From Cordia subcordata (lineage: Eukaryota > Streptophyta > Magnoliopsida > Boraginales > Cordiaceae), in assembly GCA_028554755.1 (NCBI GenBank), contig JAPTOF010000003.1, positions 22,566,501 to 22,630,500 of the forward strand: 64,000 bases of DNA. Direction: 5' to 3'. A program made the position numbers and the translations under genes. Of this stretch, positions 47,745 through 59,689 are shown piece by piece; the stretch's first letter is position 1, and the number at the start of each line of letters is the position of its first letter. The notes under the pieces are model-generated. The model searched no databases. It saw nothing but the letters and a program-made list of their open reading frames with translations, and was not told the DNA's origin.

Positions 47745-48856
47745 CTACTCGTATTCTGGGGGTGCTTCCAACATCAATTCTTCTACCGTTTGCACATTAA
47801 ATTCATCATAGAAAAGCTTCAAAAAATGACCATTCACCTTTAACACTTTATTTGTTTCCAAACTCTGGATTTCCACTACACCATGCGCAAAAACTTTGTT
47901 ACAATAAAAGGAACTATCCAACGAGAACAAAGCTTACCTGGAAACAATTTAAGGCGAGATTGGTAAAGTAACACATTTTGGCCCACGAAAAATTGCTTTC
48001 TTGATATTTTCTGATCATGATAAGCTTTCATATTCTCCTTGTAAATCCTTGAGCTTTCATACGCATCGTTCCGGATTTCCTCGAGCTCTTGGATTTGCAA
48101 TTTCCGTTGTTCTCCCGCCTTTTCCAATTCCATGTTTCATTGTTTGATCGCCCAATACGCCTTGTGCTCTAATTCCACTGGAAGATGGCATGGCTTTCCA
48201 AACACCAATCGATTTGGTGACATACCTATCGGTATTTTGTAAGCCATGCAGTAGGCCCAAAAAGCATCGTCTAGCCGTAAACTCCAATCCTTCCTATTTA
48301 AATTCACTGTCTTTTCAAGAATTGATTTTATTTCTCGATTAGACACTTCAGTTTGTCCATTCGTTTATGGATGATAAGCTGTGGAAGTCTGATGTGTCGC
48401 ACCATATTTTTTTAAGAGGGCTCCAAAGACTTTATTGCAAAAATGCGTCCCCCTATCACTGATTATGGCTCGTGAAACTCCATACCTATTAAAAATACAA
48501 GACTTCACAAAATCCACAACTACTTTAGCATCATCAGTACATGTAGGCTTGGCCTCTATCCATTTAGATACATAATCAATAGCAAGAATGATATACATAT
48601 ACCCAAAAGACGAAGGAAATGGTCCCATAAAATCCAATCCCCACACATCGAAAATTTCACACACAAGAATGGAATTCAAAGGCATTTGATCCCTATGTCC
48701 TAAACTACCAATCCTTTGACAGTTAGCACATCTTTTACAAAACTCATAAGAATCACGAACTTGGTTCGGCCAATATAATCCACATTCAAAGATTTTACGT
48801 GCAGTTCTCTTTGGACCAAAATGGCCACCACATGCATGTGTATGCCAAAATCTCAA
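47745..48856 (-). pseudogene. Athila integrase
   Basis: The 48365-48856 frame has the HHCC zinc finger (CxxC in CKRCANCQR, with HTHACGGHFGPKRTARKI upstream) and the DDE core (DVWGLDFMGPFPSSFGYMYI; IISDRGTHFCNKVF). It stops at about 48365 and continues in 48137-48346 (the D,D,E glutamate-helix region [20 protein letters not shown]) and 47876-48133 (C-terminal domain, [16 protein letters not shown]). It belongs to the gypsy-type integrases. Confidence 0.8.
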
Positions 48857-49198
48857 GATGGAAGGAATTTCAAATTCAATGACACATCGTCTAATAACCT
48901 AATCAGTGCAATGTTTCCACAAATAAGGGTCACCCCATACATAGTACCTCGCATCCCTTTTTATTTTATCTTTTTCACATTTAGACAACTCAAGAGGCAA
49001 AGAACCAGTGACTAAGAAATTGACGATATCAGCAAACCAAGGGGAGGTATGTTGAACAACAAAAAGAAACTCATCTGGGAAGTTGTCCTTGAGAGGGACT
49101 GGTTCCTCGCTCGTGGGCAACCGGCTAAAGTGATCAGCAACTAGATTTTCAAATCCCTTTTTGTCCCGAATCTCCAAGTCAAATTCTTGCATGAGTAA

Positions 49199-50644
49199 CG
49201 CCCATCAAATAAGCCTTGGCTTTGCATCATTCTTTGTTAAAAGAAATCACAGTGCTGCATGATCAGAATAAACAATTACTTTAGTACCAAGCAAATATGA
49301 ACGAAATTTTTCTAAAGCAAAAATTATCGCTAAAAGCTCCTTTTCTGTGGTGGAATAATTGCTTTGAGCCTTGTCCAATGTCCTAAAGGCGTAATATATG
49401 ACGTGAGGATCTTGTCCAACTCATTGGCCTAGGACAGCTCCAACCGTATGCTCACTCGCATCGCACATGATTTCAAACGGAAGATCCTAACTAGGAGGTT
49501 GGATAATTGAAGCTGAAATCAACTTCTCTTTCAATTTGTCAAAAGCTTTCTTGCATTCCTCGTTGAATTTGAACACAGCATCTTTTTGAAGAAGCTTACA
49601 TAGCGGTTAAGATACTTTCGCAAAATCTTTAATGAAACGCCTATAAAAACCTGCATATCCAAGAAAAGCACGAACTTCCCGCACATTTGCGTGGTAAGGC
49701 AAAGTTTTTATAACATCTATTTTCACTTTATCCACCTCTAACCCTTTCGAAGAAACTATGTGACCTAAAATCAAACCTTGATCTACCATAAAATGGTAGT
49801 TTTCATAATTTAAAACTAGATTTGATTCAAGACGCCTTTTCAATATCAAAGCTAGATTGTTCAGACATTCATCAAAAGACACACCATACACCATGAAGTC
49901 ATCCATGAAAACCTCAATCATATTCTCCACATATTCAGAAAAAATACTTACCATACACCTTTGAAAGGTGGCGTGTGCATTGCATAATCTGAATGGCATT
50001 CTTCCATATACGAACGTACCAAAAGGACCGGTAAAAGTCGTCTTTTCTTGATCTTCCGGCGCGAGCGGAATTTGGTGAAAACCTGAATAACCATCAAGAC
50101 AACAATAATGAGTTTTTCCTACTAACCTTTCAAGCATTTGATCAATAAAGGGAAAAGGAAAGTGATCTTTTCTGGTTGCAGCATTCAATTTCCTATAATC
50201 TATGCATACTCTCTATCCATTTTGAACTCGAGTGGGTACCAACTCACCTTCATCATTTTCAGTAACTGTAATACCTGTTTTCTTTAGAACAAATTGCACA
50301 GGACGTACCCATTTACTGTCAGAAATTGGATAGATCATACCTGCATCGAGAAGTTTCAAAATCTCTTTCTTTACTACCTCCATCATCGGCGGGCGAAGAC
50401 GACGTTGAGCCACCCTACATGTTTTGGTTTCATTATTTAGTAAGATTCGATGCATACATGTGGAGGGGCTTATACCTTTAATATCAGCAATGGTCCACCC
50501 AATGGCTTCCTTAAACTCCTTTAAGACTCCAATCAACCTTTCTTCTTCTATTTTGCTAAGCTGACTAGAGATAATAACTGGAAGCGTTTCCTTTTCTCCC
50601 AAGTACGCATACTTGAGATGATCAGGTAATTTCTTCAGTTCCAA
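49199..50644 (-). pseudogene. pol: Athila reverse transcriptase and RNase H
   Basis: The RT N-terminal part (50213-50644) contains RRLRPPMMEVVKKEILKLLD. One TAG separates it from 49607-50188, which holds FPFIDQMLERL, the RMPFRLCNAHATFQRCM box and the catalytic FMDDFMVYG motif at about 49880-49910. RNase H sequence (VIVYSDHAALWFL-like) follows to about 49199 with stops. The domain order and the FMDD box are typical of gypsy/Athila. Confidence 0.8.
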
Positions 50645-50653
50645 TTGCGGAGC

Positions 50654-51823
50654 CTACAAAATAAAAGGCAAAAGCTTTGTATGAGATGTAGGAAGTGAAA
50701 GAGAGGATGAACTGTACCTCCATGGTTTTTGTTCTTCCAAGGCATAGAGTATTTCAAGAAAGTTACCCTTTATGGCATAATTTGTCTCAATTTCCTGCAA
50801 TCTTTTAAGAGTAAAACTTTTGCAAATAATCACATTTAACTTGTCATCTTCAAACAATTCAAGAAACTCTTGATCCCATAATTCATGCAAATTCTCAAAT
50901 AGTGGATCATAAGCTTCCAACCCAAAAACACAAGAGACATCACTAGGATATTTCATGGCATCATAAACATTAAATTTCATTACATCACCATCAAATTCCA
51001 AAGTCAAAGTTCCATCATGAACATCAATTTTAGCTCGAGCAGTGGTAAGAAAAGGTCTACCTAGCAAAATTTCACAATATTTGGAAGATGAATCATCCTC
51101 CATATTAAGCACATAAAAATCAGTAGGAAAGACTAATTTACCCAACTACACAAAAACATCTTCTAAAACACCTTCGGGATAAACCAAAGATCTATCTGCT
51201 AGTTGAATTACAATGCCCGTTTCTTTCAATGGTTTCTACCTTTAAAGGTCCCTCATTCAAAGTAGAGTAAATAGACTTAGGCATGACATTAATAGATGCT
51301 CCTAAATCACACATAGATATTTTAATGCCTAGAGAGCCTATTTGACAAGAGATAGCAAACATACCTGGTCTTTATATTTTGGTGGCAATCTCTTCTTAAG
51401 TACGGCGGAGACGTTCTCCCCCACACTTATCTTTTCATTACCCACAAGCTTCTTCTTATTAGTGCATAATTCCTTCAAAAATTTTTCAATTCGAGGTACT
51501 TGTCTAATTGCATCAAGTAAAGGAATATTTACCTGAACTTTGCGAAAAAGCTCAAAAATCTCCTTCTCTTCCTTCTCTTTTTTGGACTTTGTGAATCTCT
51601 CAAGAAAAGGAAGCTTAACCACCATTTTTGCACCATTTTTAGGCTCTATTTTATCTCTGTCCAGCACTTTTTCGTCGCATTCTGCACCAATTTTTTTTAT
51701 TTCTTTCTCTGTTTCAGGGGTTGTCAGCTTTGTGTGCCCACGCCTAGCTTGACAGTGGCTATCCTGCAACTCTTTTCCACTTCGTAAGGTCATGGCACTT
51801 GCGTTTTGCTTTGTATTGACCAC
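50654..51823 (-). pseudogene. Athila gag-pol linker and protease region
   Basis: The 51338-51823 frame encodes a charged linker (KSKKEKEEKEIFELFRKVQVNIPL). After breaks, 50654-51145 carries the aspartic-protease-like C-terminal part (EILLGRPFLTTARAKIDV), where GRPFL follows the usual LG(R)PFL pattern of Athila proteases. The catalytic triad region itself lies in the broken interval 51150-51330. Confidence 0.65.
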
Positions 51824-52174
51824 CGTTTAAGATGGTAGCTTACCCTGGGACTCTAATCGGCTAATGAAGGTAGCTAATTGGCTAACTTGGTTTTCCAAGT
51901 TCTTAGTACTTGCCTTTGTATCCTGTTGAAATGCTTGAGCATTAAGAGTAAGAGCTTTTACAATATCTTCAAGAGAAGTACCTGAATTTGGAGGTGAAGG
52001 CTGCTATGGTGAGGCTGGTCGTGGTTGGAAGTGTTGCGCATTAGGTGGATTATAATTTTGTGGCCTCGCTCCATGGCTCAAATTCAGATGTCCCTCCAAC
52101 CGGGGTAATAAGTGGTTAAAAAAAGGATCGTATCTCTGCTGTAGTGGACCTAGAAATCCTTCAACGGCATTGGC

Positions 52175-53167
52175 TTATTGAGGATCCTCTTCTTGGAGCG
52201 TAGGGCACATGTCGGTCGAGTGTCCTGCCTTAGCGCAAATTCCGCAAACTTTCTGAACTGGAACATTACCACCTGCAACCAAACTTTGAACAAGAGTAGT
52301 TAATTGAGTTAATTTCGAATCAATTGAAGAAACACTTAACTCGTTAACTCTTCGTGAAGGTTCTTGTCTCGCTCCAAATTGCTGCGAATTTGCAGCCATG
52401 ATAGAAATCAAATCTCTAGCTTGTTATGGTGTTTTATCAACTATAGCACCTCCGCTTGCGGCATCCATCATTTTTCTCTCTATTGGGAGCAGCCCTTCAT
52501 AAAAATATTGAATGAAAGATTGCTCCGAAATCCCATGTTGAGGGCAACTAGCACAAAGTCTTTTAAACCTCTCCCAATAGTCATATAGTAGCTCCGAATC
52601 CTTCTGCTTAATGGCACAAATTTCCTTTCTAATACCAGCTGCCCTTGAAGCAGGGAAGAATTTGTCAAGAAAAGATCTTGCCATTGCATCCCATGTTGTG
52701 ATGGATCCGAATGGAAGGTAGAATAACCATTCCTTTGCTGTATCTGCCAATGACAACGAAAACGCCCTTAATTTAATTTGATCTTCCGTCACTCCTTGGG
52801 GTTCTATGTTGGAACAAACTACATCAAACTCCTTCAAATGCTTATGTGAATCCTCGTTCTCTAATCTACAGAAGGTGGGTAGAAGGTGCACTAGACCCAA
52901 TTTTAGCTCAAAATCTGCGTTTATTGAGGGATAAGTGATGCATAGGGGCTGTTGATTCAAGGGGGCAGCCACCAATTCGCGCAAGGTCTGGTTGTTTTCA
53001 GCCATATCCTCGTTTTTGGCTTCACTTGATGGTTTACTTTGCACTTGTAAAGCTTCAGCTTGCTTTTGGAGTTGTTTCCGCAACTTTGCTTCTTTTTTCA
53101 AGCTCTTTGCGATCTTTTCAATTTCAGGATCAAATTGCAACTTACCTGTACGATCTGACCTGGTCAT
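52175..53167 (-). pseudogene. gag: Athila gag (capsid and zinc knuckle)
   Basis: The Met at 53167 (MTRSDRTGKLQFDPEIEKI) is preferred to one at 53212 because the latter overlaps the primer site. The capsid core reads AKEWLFYLPFGSITTWDAMA and RKEICAIKQKDSELLYDYWERF, the Retrotrans_gag signature. A TAA/TAG interrupts near 52421-52424. The frame resumes as 52175-52411 with a CCHC-like knuckle CGICAKAGHSTDMC, then stops. One stop in an otherwise continuous gag suggests moderate age. Confidence 0.8.
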
Positions 53168-53216
53168 AAAAAAAATAAAAATATCAGCACCAATCCCCGG
53201 CAACGGCGCCAAAATT

Positions 53217-54575
53217 TGATGGGCATCGAAACCACCAAAAATAATATTTCAATTCGTACCTTGCAAAATTAATTAGAGTACGTGATGAGAACATGGTCGA
53301 ATCCACGAGAATTCGGAGAATTTTTTATGCTAATAATACTAAGTAAATTAATCAACTAAGTGCAAGCAAAAAGGGGGGAATTAAATGCAAAATAGTAAAA
53401 TAATTAAGGCTGTCCAAACCACTGGTCGCACTGCGTGGGCCCACAACTTGGCCAGAAAATAAAAAAAAAACATAAATAAAAATTAAAATGACTAAAATAT
53501 GCAATTTTAAATTAATGCAAGGCTGTAAAATCAGAAAATCAACGAGAATAAAATCTAGCCTGAGGAACAATCGCAATTTCGGTCAACGAATTCAATCATA
53601 GATGCAAAAACACTTTCAGCTATTTCGATAAATCAGTTATAGTTATTGGCTTGGCCTAATAACCTCATCTTTCCTTATAGAATTGATAACGGTTTAAATC
53701 CCTACGATTTTTCTCGTAATTCCCTTACCTATTAGACATTCTAATCCCCGGAGATGCCCGCAGGATCTATCTAACGGCATCAATAAAAATGTAGAAAGAC
53801 CCAATTCTAAAAGTCAATACTCTCGCGGTTGTTGCTCATTTAGATTGCGTAATTACATAGGAAACCTAATTACCACTATATTTAGATTAATTTAATTAAT
53901 CTAACTAGCACCTATTGTCATGCAATTAAATAATTGCGCGCAAAATTAAATAATCGCAAATCAATATTAATTATTGAAGCAGTAAATACGCAAATACCGA
54001 AATAGAATGAAAGGAATAAAAACACTTAGATCTCACGAATTTGATGAACCGAAATCTTGATTAGTCCCCGGCTAGAAAAGAAAATTAGAACAGCTTGTCC
54101 ATCAATGTAAGAATAAAGAGAAAATTTACTGTTGTTTATTAAAAGCTATCTACCTCTAAAGTGCAAATGAGAGGTATTTATATAATAAAAACCCTAACCT
54201 ATTTTCCTTATTGGATAAGGAAACCTGGTCCAAAAAGAATAATCAAGTAAAAGCCTAAAATATAAGCTCCAACAAAATAAAAAGTCTGCTAATATTTAAT
54301 CTAATTCCTTCCAAATGCCCAAAAAAATATTTTTCATCTTGGTCAACCCAGTCAAACCCGCATAGCAATTAAATAGCATTTTTTCATGTGATGATGTCAA
54401 CTTTGACCGCTACAAACACGTCCAAAAAAGCTTCTATATCCATATGTAATGCATCCAACTCCTTTTTCTAAGCACAATGATGCAAAATTACATTAAAAAC
54501 ATCTATTAAGAAGCATTCTATTCCAAAATTAAGTGTATCTAACATATAAATTAAATACTTATTTAGAACTTATCA
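53217..54575 (-). repeat. 5' LTR of the Athila element
   Basis: 1359 bp, adjacent to the tRNA-Asp-type primer site. ORF-like frames within it are mirrored in the other LTR and are not genes. Confidence 0.9.
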
Positions 54576-54580
54576 AAGGT

Positions 54581-57094
54581 AATAAGGTGATAAGTTTTGA
54601 AAACATAAAAGAATAATCAACTACCTAGACAAACCACAAGGGATAATCGAATAATTAAATAAATTATAAGAGGTAATATTCTACTTATTATAAAGCAAAC
54701 AGAGATAATATTGTAAATTTTAAAACACAAAAGATAATTAACTAATTAAATAAAATATATGAAGGCAACACACATTATATTCTACCCTTCTTAAGAATAG
54801 TATATCATTCCATCTGGTTTAGATTTAAGTTTTTCTGGAATAGCGCATAACATTTAAAAATTCTCTCGCCTAAAAAAACAAAAATATCACATTTGTTTAT
54901 TTGTCTTTGCATGGGTGTGTTTGGGAATTGTGTTGACTATGTATGTGATTAATGGGGTGTATATATGTGTGGATCATGTAAGTAGTGCTCATTCACCGTG
55001 TATGTTGATTATTTGTGTGTTTGTGTGTGTAGATTATCTGTGCATGCTTTTCGTTTATTAAGTATATGTGTGTTTTGTTTGTTGATGATGTGTGTGTTTT
55101 TACCCTATGTATGTTGAATATGTGTTTGTATGTCTTTGACTATATGTTTTTAGTTTGAGTGTATTTACCGTGTATGTATGTGAAGCGAAAAATACTTTTA
55201 TTTTAGTTAAGTTGAGTATTTTTGCCTTTCTTCTTTTTCCAAAACTAGCATTTCCACAACTCAAGATTTCCTTCCCTTCACATGCTAATGAAATTGACAT
55301 ATTCATGCAATTATTAAATTCTCGAGAATGATCTTTGTGAGAATATTTTTTATTCTATAAAAAAACACAAAAATATTATATTTCTAACTTTATTTTTTCA
55401 AAATTTCTATAAAATTCCATGAATCGAATGCACCAATAGAGTCAGAAACTCAGAATCAATGGCAAATAACAATAGGAGCCTTTCTTTTCTTTCTCTTTTA
55501 CTTTTTGGGTCGGTGAAAGACACAAGTTCAGATGCTAAAAATTTTGGGGGGTGAAACTAACATTTTTCGGAAAGGTTAGGGGTTGACCTTTAATATAAAA
55601 AATTCACGACTCCAAGACACAATTTGCTAAACGTTCCCTTTAATCACCATCAAATTCCATGCATGTTGGACGGATCTGGTTGCTTTAATGGATATTTCTC
55701 CTTCGACAAAAAGAAGCAAAAAAACTTACGAGGAAAAAACTTTTAATATATATTTACCTTGATATATGGCTGAGTCATCATTTGATGATACTTTTGACCA
55801 AAATAAATAGAGAAACACAAACAAACAAATATACAAGAGAAACACAAAAAACGAAGGTCAATGGCGTGATATTGAGCAAACAAATATATAAAAAAACACA
55901 AAAAAACGAAAGAAAAATAATTAATGAGTTTGTCTCACACAACCTATAATAAATAAAGTAAAATAAAATATAATTTTTAGATCAAGATGCTATTCAATTG
56001 ATTCACGCTTTTAACTTTTGTATTGCATGACCTTGACGCTCGTGTATATGCAAGCACATGCGTGTGCACATACTCACATTCAAGTTGTCAATCACGAGAA
56101 ATACTCTCACTATTGACAAGTTATAATCTCTATTTGTATTTCAATAGTCAGAAGCTAGTTGGAGAACTTTAATTGAATAGAATATAATAAATAACAAATT
56201 AAATAAGATAAAAGGAAGACATATAAAAATGATTCAAATTTGCCTTCGTAGAGCCGGTGCTGCTGTTGGCTAGTGCAGGGCTGTCCCCACTCCAACCCCA
56301 TCGGGCTAAAGGACCCTTGTTTTTGGAATAAGCAGCAATTTTTTGCTAACGCCTCGAATCAAACTTTTATTGCGATATGCTATGTTTTCACTCCTATTGC
56401 TAATAAATTTATGGATTTTCGATTAACATGGGATGGAGATGGCATTGACTCTAAAGCCACCTTTCTTCGCATTGAAGAAGCGCCTTCTCCATCTTTGTTA
56501 AACATAGATATAACATTATTTGAGGGTAAAAGATTTTCTCAACAATTTATTTGATTATTCTCTTTTTTTTTTACAAAATGACAGGTTTTATCAAATCCAA
56601 ATTATAATTTCTGTCTTGCAAAAAGACGAAGCTCATTTGTTCATAATTGCCACTTTCTTATGTTATTCCCTTATCATTAATTAATTGGGGTTAAATATAT
56701 AGCTCACTACTGAAATTTGGATCATCTTAACTCCATTCGGCTCAAAATCATTTTGGTCAACTTTGCTTGAAGTTAGGAAACAATATATATAGGAGGACAA
56801 AAGGAAAAGAGCAAAAACAAAAAAAAAAAAATGAAACAATTATGTAATGGAGCTTGTAGTCAACTGACAGATCCATCTCGAAAGTCAAACATCTCTCTCA
56901 CACACACACGCAATAGAGATTACTGGTCACGCATAAATTGGAGATAACCTGGTGAGATTATATCAACTCTTCTTCGATGGGATTACCATCTTGAAATATT
57001 TATTCACATAGTGAATTGACCGTACCCCAAATCGACGTAGAACTGACCGTACCTCAAACCGACGCATTCCAAACATTTTTCATAGAAACCATTA
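54581..57094. other. Intergenic region between the Athila element and the NIP gene
   Basis: AT-rich; a GT-rich, TGTGTGTTT-like stretch occupies about 54905-55180. A 101-codon open frame at 56252-56554 is listed separately. A poly-A run (56819-56830) and a CA-rich patch (56900-56912) precede the NIP start. I see no other supported gene. Confidence 0.55.
56252..56554 (+). other. Unrecognised open frame, possibly a decayed exon
   Basis: This frame is open for about 100 codons with balanced composition (KDPCFWNKQQFFANASNQTF, NKFMDFRLTWDGDGIDSKA), unlike the AT-rich noise around it. It has no ATG at its start and ends near a possible donor (GAGGGTAAAAG at about 56520-56530). I do not recognise a family. 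It may be an exon of a lost gene, a fragment of a mobile element, or chance. Confidence 0.25.
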
Positions 57095-58612
57095 ATGGAT
57101 GAGATTGTAAACATTGGTGGCAGCCAAATTGCTTCTTCAAGCATGGATGATGAAGATCCAAGTCAGAGAACGCCACGATCAGCATCACGCAGAAACGAAT
57201 CCTCTCGTTGCATCTTTATATCTCTATCTTTAATTCAAAAGGTGAATTTTCATATTGTTCTGGCTATGCTTTGATAATGAAATCATATTGAATTACTCTT
57301 TTAATTTGTTTGGTGAATACAACTTAAAGCAGCTGATAGCTGAGCTTATTGGGACATATTTCCTGATATTTGGGGGTTGTGCGGCAGTGGTGGTTAATGT
57401 GAACATGGACAAGGTGGTGACGCTTCCAGGGATCGCAATGGTGTGGGGATTAGTTGTGATGGTGATGATTTACTGTGTTGGCCATATTTCTGGAGCACAC
57501 TTCAATCCTGCTGTAACCATTGCTTTTGCTTCATCCAACAAATTCCCATGGAATCAGGTACTTTACCGCTAATTTGGATTGGGTTTTTCTCGAATTTCTC
57601 TTGTTAATTAAGTTAATTCCCACCCCCCCCCACCCCCCACCCCAATGGCTCTTGTAGGTACCAGCCTATGTATTAATACAAGTACTTGGATCAACTCTAG
57701 CAAGTGAAACACTACGGTTGATCTTCAAGGGAAAACAGGATCAATTTCTCACACTCCCAGCAGGGTCGGACATGCAGTCATTAGTGCTTGAGTTCATAGC
57801 CACATTCTACCTCATGTTTGTCATATTAGCTATCGCCACCAGCGATCAAGCTGTCAGTTCGTCTTTTAACTCTCTCTCTCTCTCTCTCTCCACAATCCTA
57901 TATATCTCGCTGTATATTCTGAGAAAAATGCTAAATATTATTATGTTTCTATTGCTTAAATATCACCTCGTTTGTTTAGTCAACGTGATAAAAGAAGAGA
58001 TTAAAGAAGCAGCAACTTAATATTTAATGGATATCTTGTGTTTTAATTGTTCGTGGTGGTTGTTGCTGTGTAGATTAAAGAAGTTGCTGGGGTGGCCATT
58101 GGGGCTACCATTTCCATTGACATACTGTTTGCAGGGTATATAAACACTATCCTTTTACATTTGAATAACTATTTTTTTATTAATGTCCGAGAGAGATATA
58201 TCTAACTTTCTGATCAGCGATTGTAGCAACCAGATGATTTTTAGAACCTCAAAATAACCCCCACGAAGCGAATTTAAAATTTTGTTCGGTAAAATAGAAA
58301 AGAAAATTTGTAACGAGAATGAGATTAATTCGTTAAACCAAAAATATCTTTTGTGACAGGCCAATTTCAGGAGCATCAATGAACCCAGCAAGGAGCTTGG
58401 GACCAGCTATTATTTCAGGTCACTACAAGGGGCTGTGGATATATATGGTGGGTCCCATTTCAGGAGCCATTGCAGGTGCTTGGGTCTATGAAATCCTTAG
58501 ACATACTTATAAACCGTTACATGATATCACCAGAAAGCAGAGGTTAGCACATCTCAGAGTCTTTTTTTTTTTTTTTTTAATGCCCAAATTTGAATATTCC
58601 TTGCAAAAATAA
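57095..58612 (+). CDS. NIP-type aquaporin (nodulin26-like intrinsic protein), five exons, apparently intact
   Basis: Spliced exons are 57095-57241, 57333-57557, 57658-57852, 58074-58135 and 58360-58612, giving about 293 residues with consistent phases (0,0,0,2). The protein is a six-helix MIP channel of the plasma or endomembrane. The first NPA (GHISGAHFNPAVT, residues about 107-109) and the second (SGASMNPARSL, about 218-220) are both intact. By spacing to soybean nodulin 26, the selectivity filter is W87, I206, A215, R221, a NIP subgroup I pattern (usually W-V-A-R) associated with glycerol, lactate or arsenite rather than high water flux. The exon 2-5 sizes match NIP genes. The C-terminal part runs through a T-tract coding for Phe (58561-58578), so its exact end is uncertain. 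Confidence 0.88.
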
Positions 58613-58615
58613 CTC

Positions 58616-58775
58616 ATTTTTGGGTAGATTTTCAAAAATGACCCAATCTCACTTCGGGAATACGCTGGACGCGTTCCCAAAACGAGATCCGTATTCCAGA
58701 AACCGGTCACGTTTCCAGAATGTGAACTGTGTTCTTGGAATGCGGCTAGGATTTTTGCTAGCTTTTAGTTTAGTG
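58616..58775. other. GC-richer patch with repeated GGAAT/CG motifs
   Basis: Unlike its surroundings, 58640-58750 repeats variants of GGAATACGC, CGTTCCC and GTATTCC. It lies at the 3' end of the NIP gene. It may be the edge of a mobile element; no ends or duplication are found. Confidence 0.35.
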
Positions 58776-58777
58776 GC

Positions 58778-58779
58778 AC

Positions 58780-58836
<57 letters not shown>
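58778..58836. repeat. (TTA)n microsatellite
   Basis: About 20 units of ATT/TTA after the NIP gene. It encodes the poly-Tyr of an artefact frame. Confidence 0.9.
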
Positions 58837-59224
58837 GCTTTGGACAGACTTTATTTTTCCATTATGCATTTATGGGACGATGTTACATTTTTCTCTTGTG
58901 TAATTATTTATGCGGTAAAAAAAATTCTTATCTCTACTCTTATCTAAAACCTGGTGCATACTGAGTAAACATCTGACACCATTCCTTTCCTTCAAATGAA
59001 AAACCCCTGCCCGTCCATATATATATATATATAAACACACACGAGATTAGGATATCATATCAATTTACATATATGCCTTATTAAAAGGCTCAGATTTTTA
59101 AAGAGGAGCTTATTGCATTATTCATTATCTTTGACATAGAGATGCTAAATGAAGTGGATGATCAAATTTTTTGAGTTGAACACTATTTCGCATTTAAAAA
59201 CTCAAGCCAAGAACTTTCAGGAAC

Positions 59225-59653
59225 ATGAAGGCTTCAAGATCACCTAGCCAGCAATCTGTGGTACGCGTAACCATGGATGAAGGAAACGAACTAATGAGCT
59301 GCAAATGCGGCGAGGGATGGACATGTTTGGTCACCAAGACAGTCGAGCCAAGCAAAGCAGGCAAAGCTTATTTCACATGTGGTGGTGGCACTTGCAGCTG
59401 TCTCATGCTAGCTGACCACACATCAATCATCAACCTGCAGGAAACATCCATGCCCGATGGCATCACTGCATTCTGCAAATGTGATGAAGGGTGGTCGTGT
59501 GTTTTCTCCAACACTACTGATCAGGACTCCCAAGAATCAAGCAAGGCTTCGTTTGAGTGTGGTGGAGGTTGTGTATGTGTTATTAATGATACTAACACAG
59601 TTAAAGTTGTGTTGCGCGATCGCTGGATTAGTAATGGGGAGGATGTGATTTAA
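59225..59653 (+). CDS. 142-residue protein with two Cys-rich repeats, unrecognised family
   Basis: Intronless frame with a short Ser-rich N-terminus and two repeats. Repeat 1 has Cys at residues 26, 28, 34, 52, 57 and 59 (CKCGEGWTC .. FTCGGGTCSC); repeat 2 has Cys at 84, 86, 92, 112, 116 and 118 (CKCDEGWSC .. FECGGGCVC). All 12 cysteines belong to the repeats. There is no signal peptide and no membrane helix. CGEGxTC and GGGxCxC resemble plant metallothionein-type motifs, so metal or zinc binding is plausible, but the spacing is not that of types 1-4. Met17 is an alternative start. AATAAA signals lie at about 59683 and 59743. Confidence 0.7.
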   Translation: MKASRSPSQQSVVRVTMDEGNELMSCKCGEGWTCLVTKTVEPSKAGKAYFTCGGGTCSCLMLADHTSIINLQETSMPDGITAFCKCDEGWSCVFSNTTDQDSQESSKASFECGGGCVCVINDTNTVKVVLRDRWISNGEDVI

Positions 59654-59689
59654 GCCTAACAAAGACAAGATAAAATGGAAAAAATAAAA

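Larger units (their letters stand above)
40096..54575 (-). mobile_element. Athila-type LTR/Ty3-gypsy retrotransposon (14.5 kb)
   Basis: LTRs at 40096-41407 and 53217-54575 start TG and end CA and are highly similar. The candidate duplication is AGGGT (40091-40095) versus AAGGT (54576-54580). On the minus strand the 5' LTR is followed by TGGCGCCGTTGCCGGGGA (53194-53211), the tRNA-Asp-type primer site of Athila/Tat elements. The order is gag, protease, RT, RNase H, integrase, long spacer, env-like ORF and a purine tract (AAGTGTGGGAGAATT) before the 3' LTR. A solo LTR (44051-45658) is nested in the env-like ORF. Stops are few per domain, but every ORF is broken. Confidence 0.92.

Noticed and set aside
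58590..58964. 124-codon frame with a poly-Tyr run
   Set aside because: It is carried by the (TTA)n microsatellite after the NIP gene.
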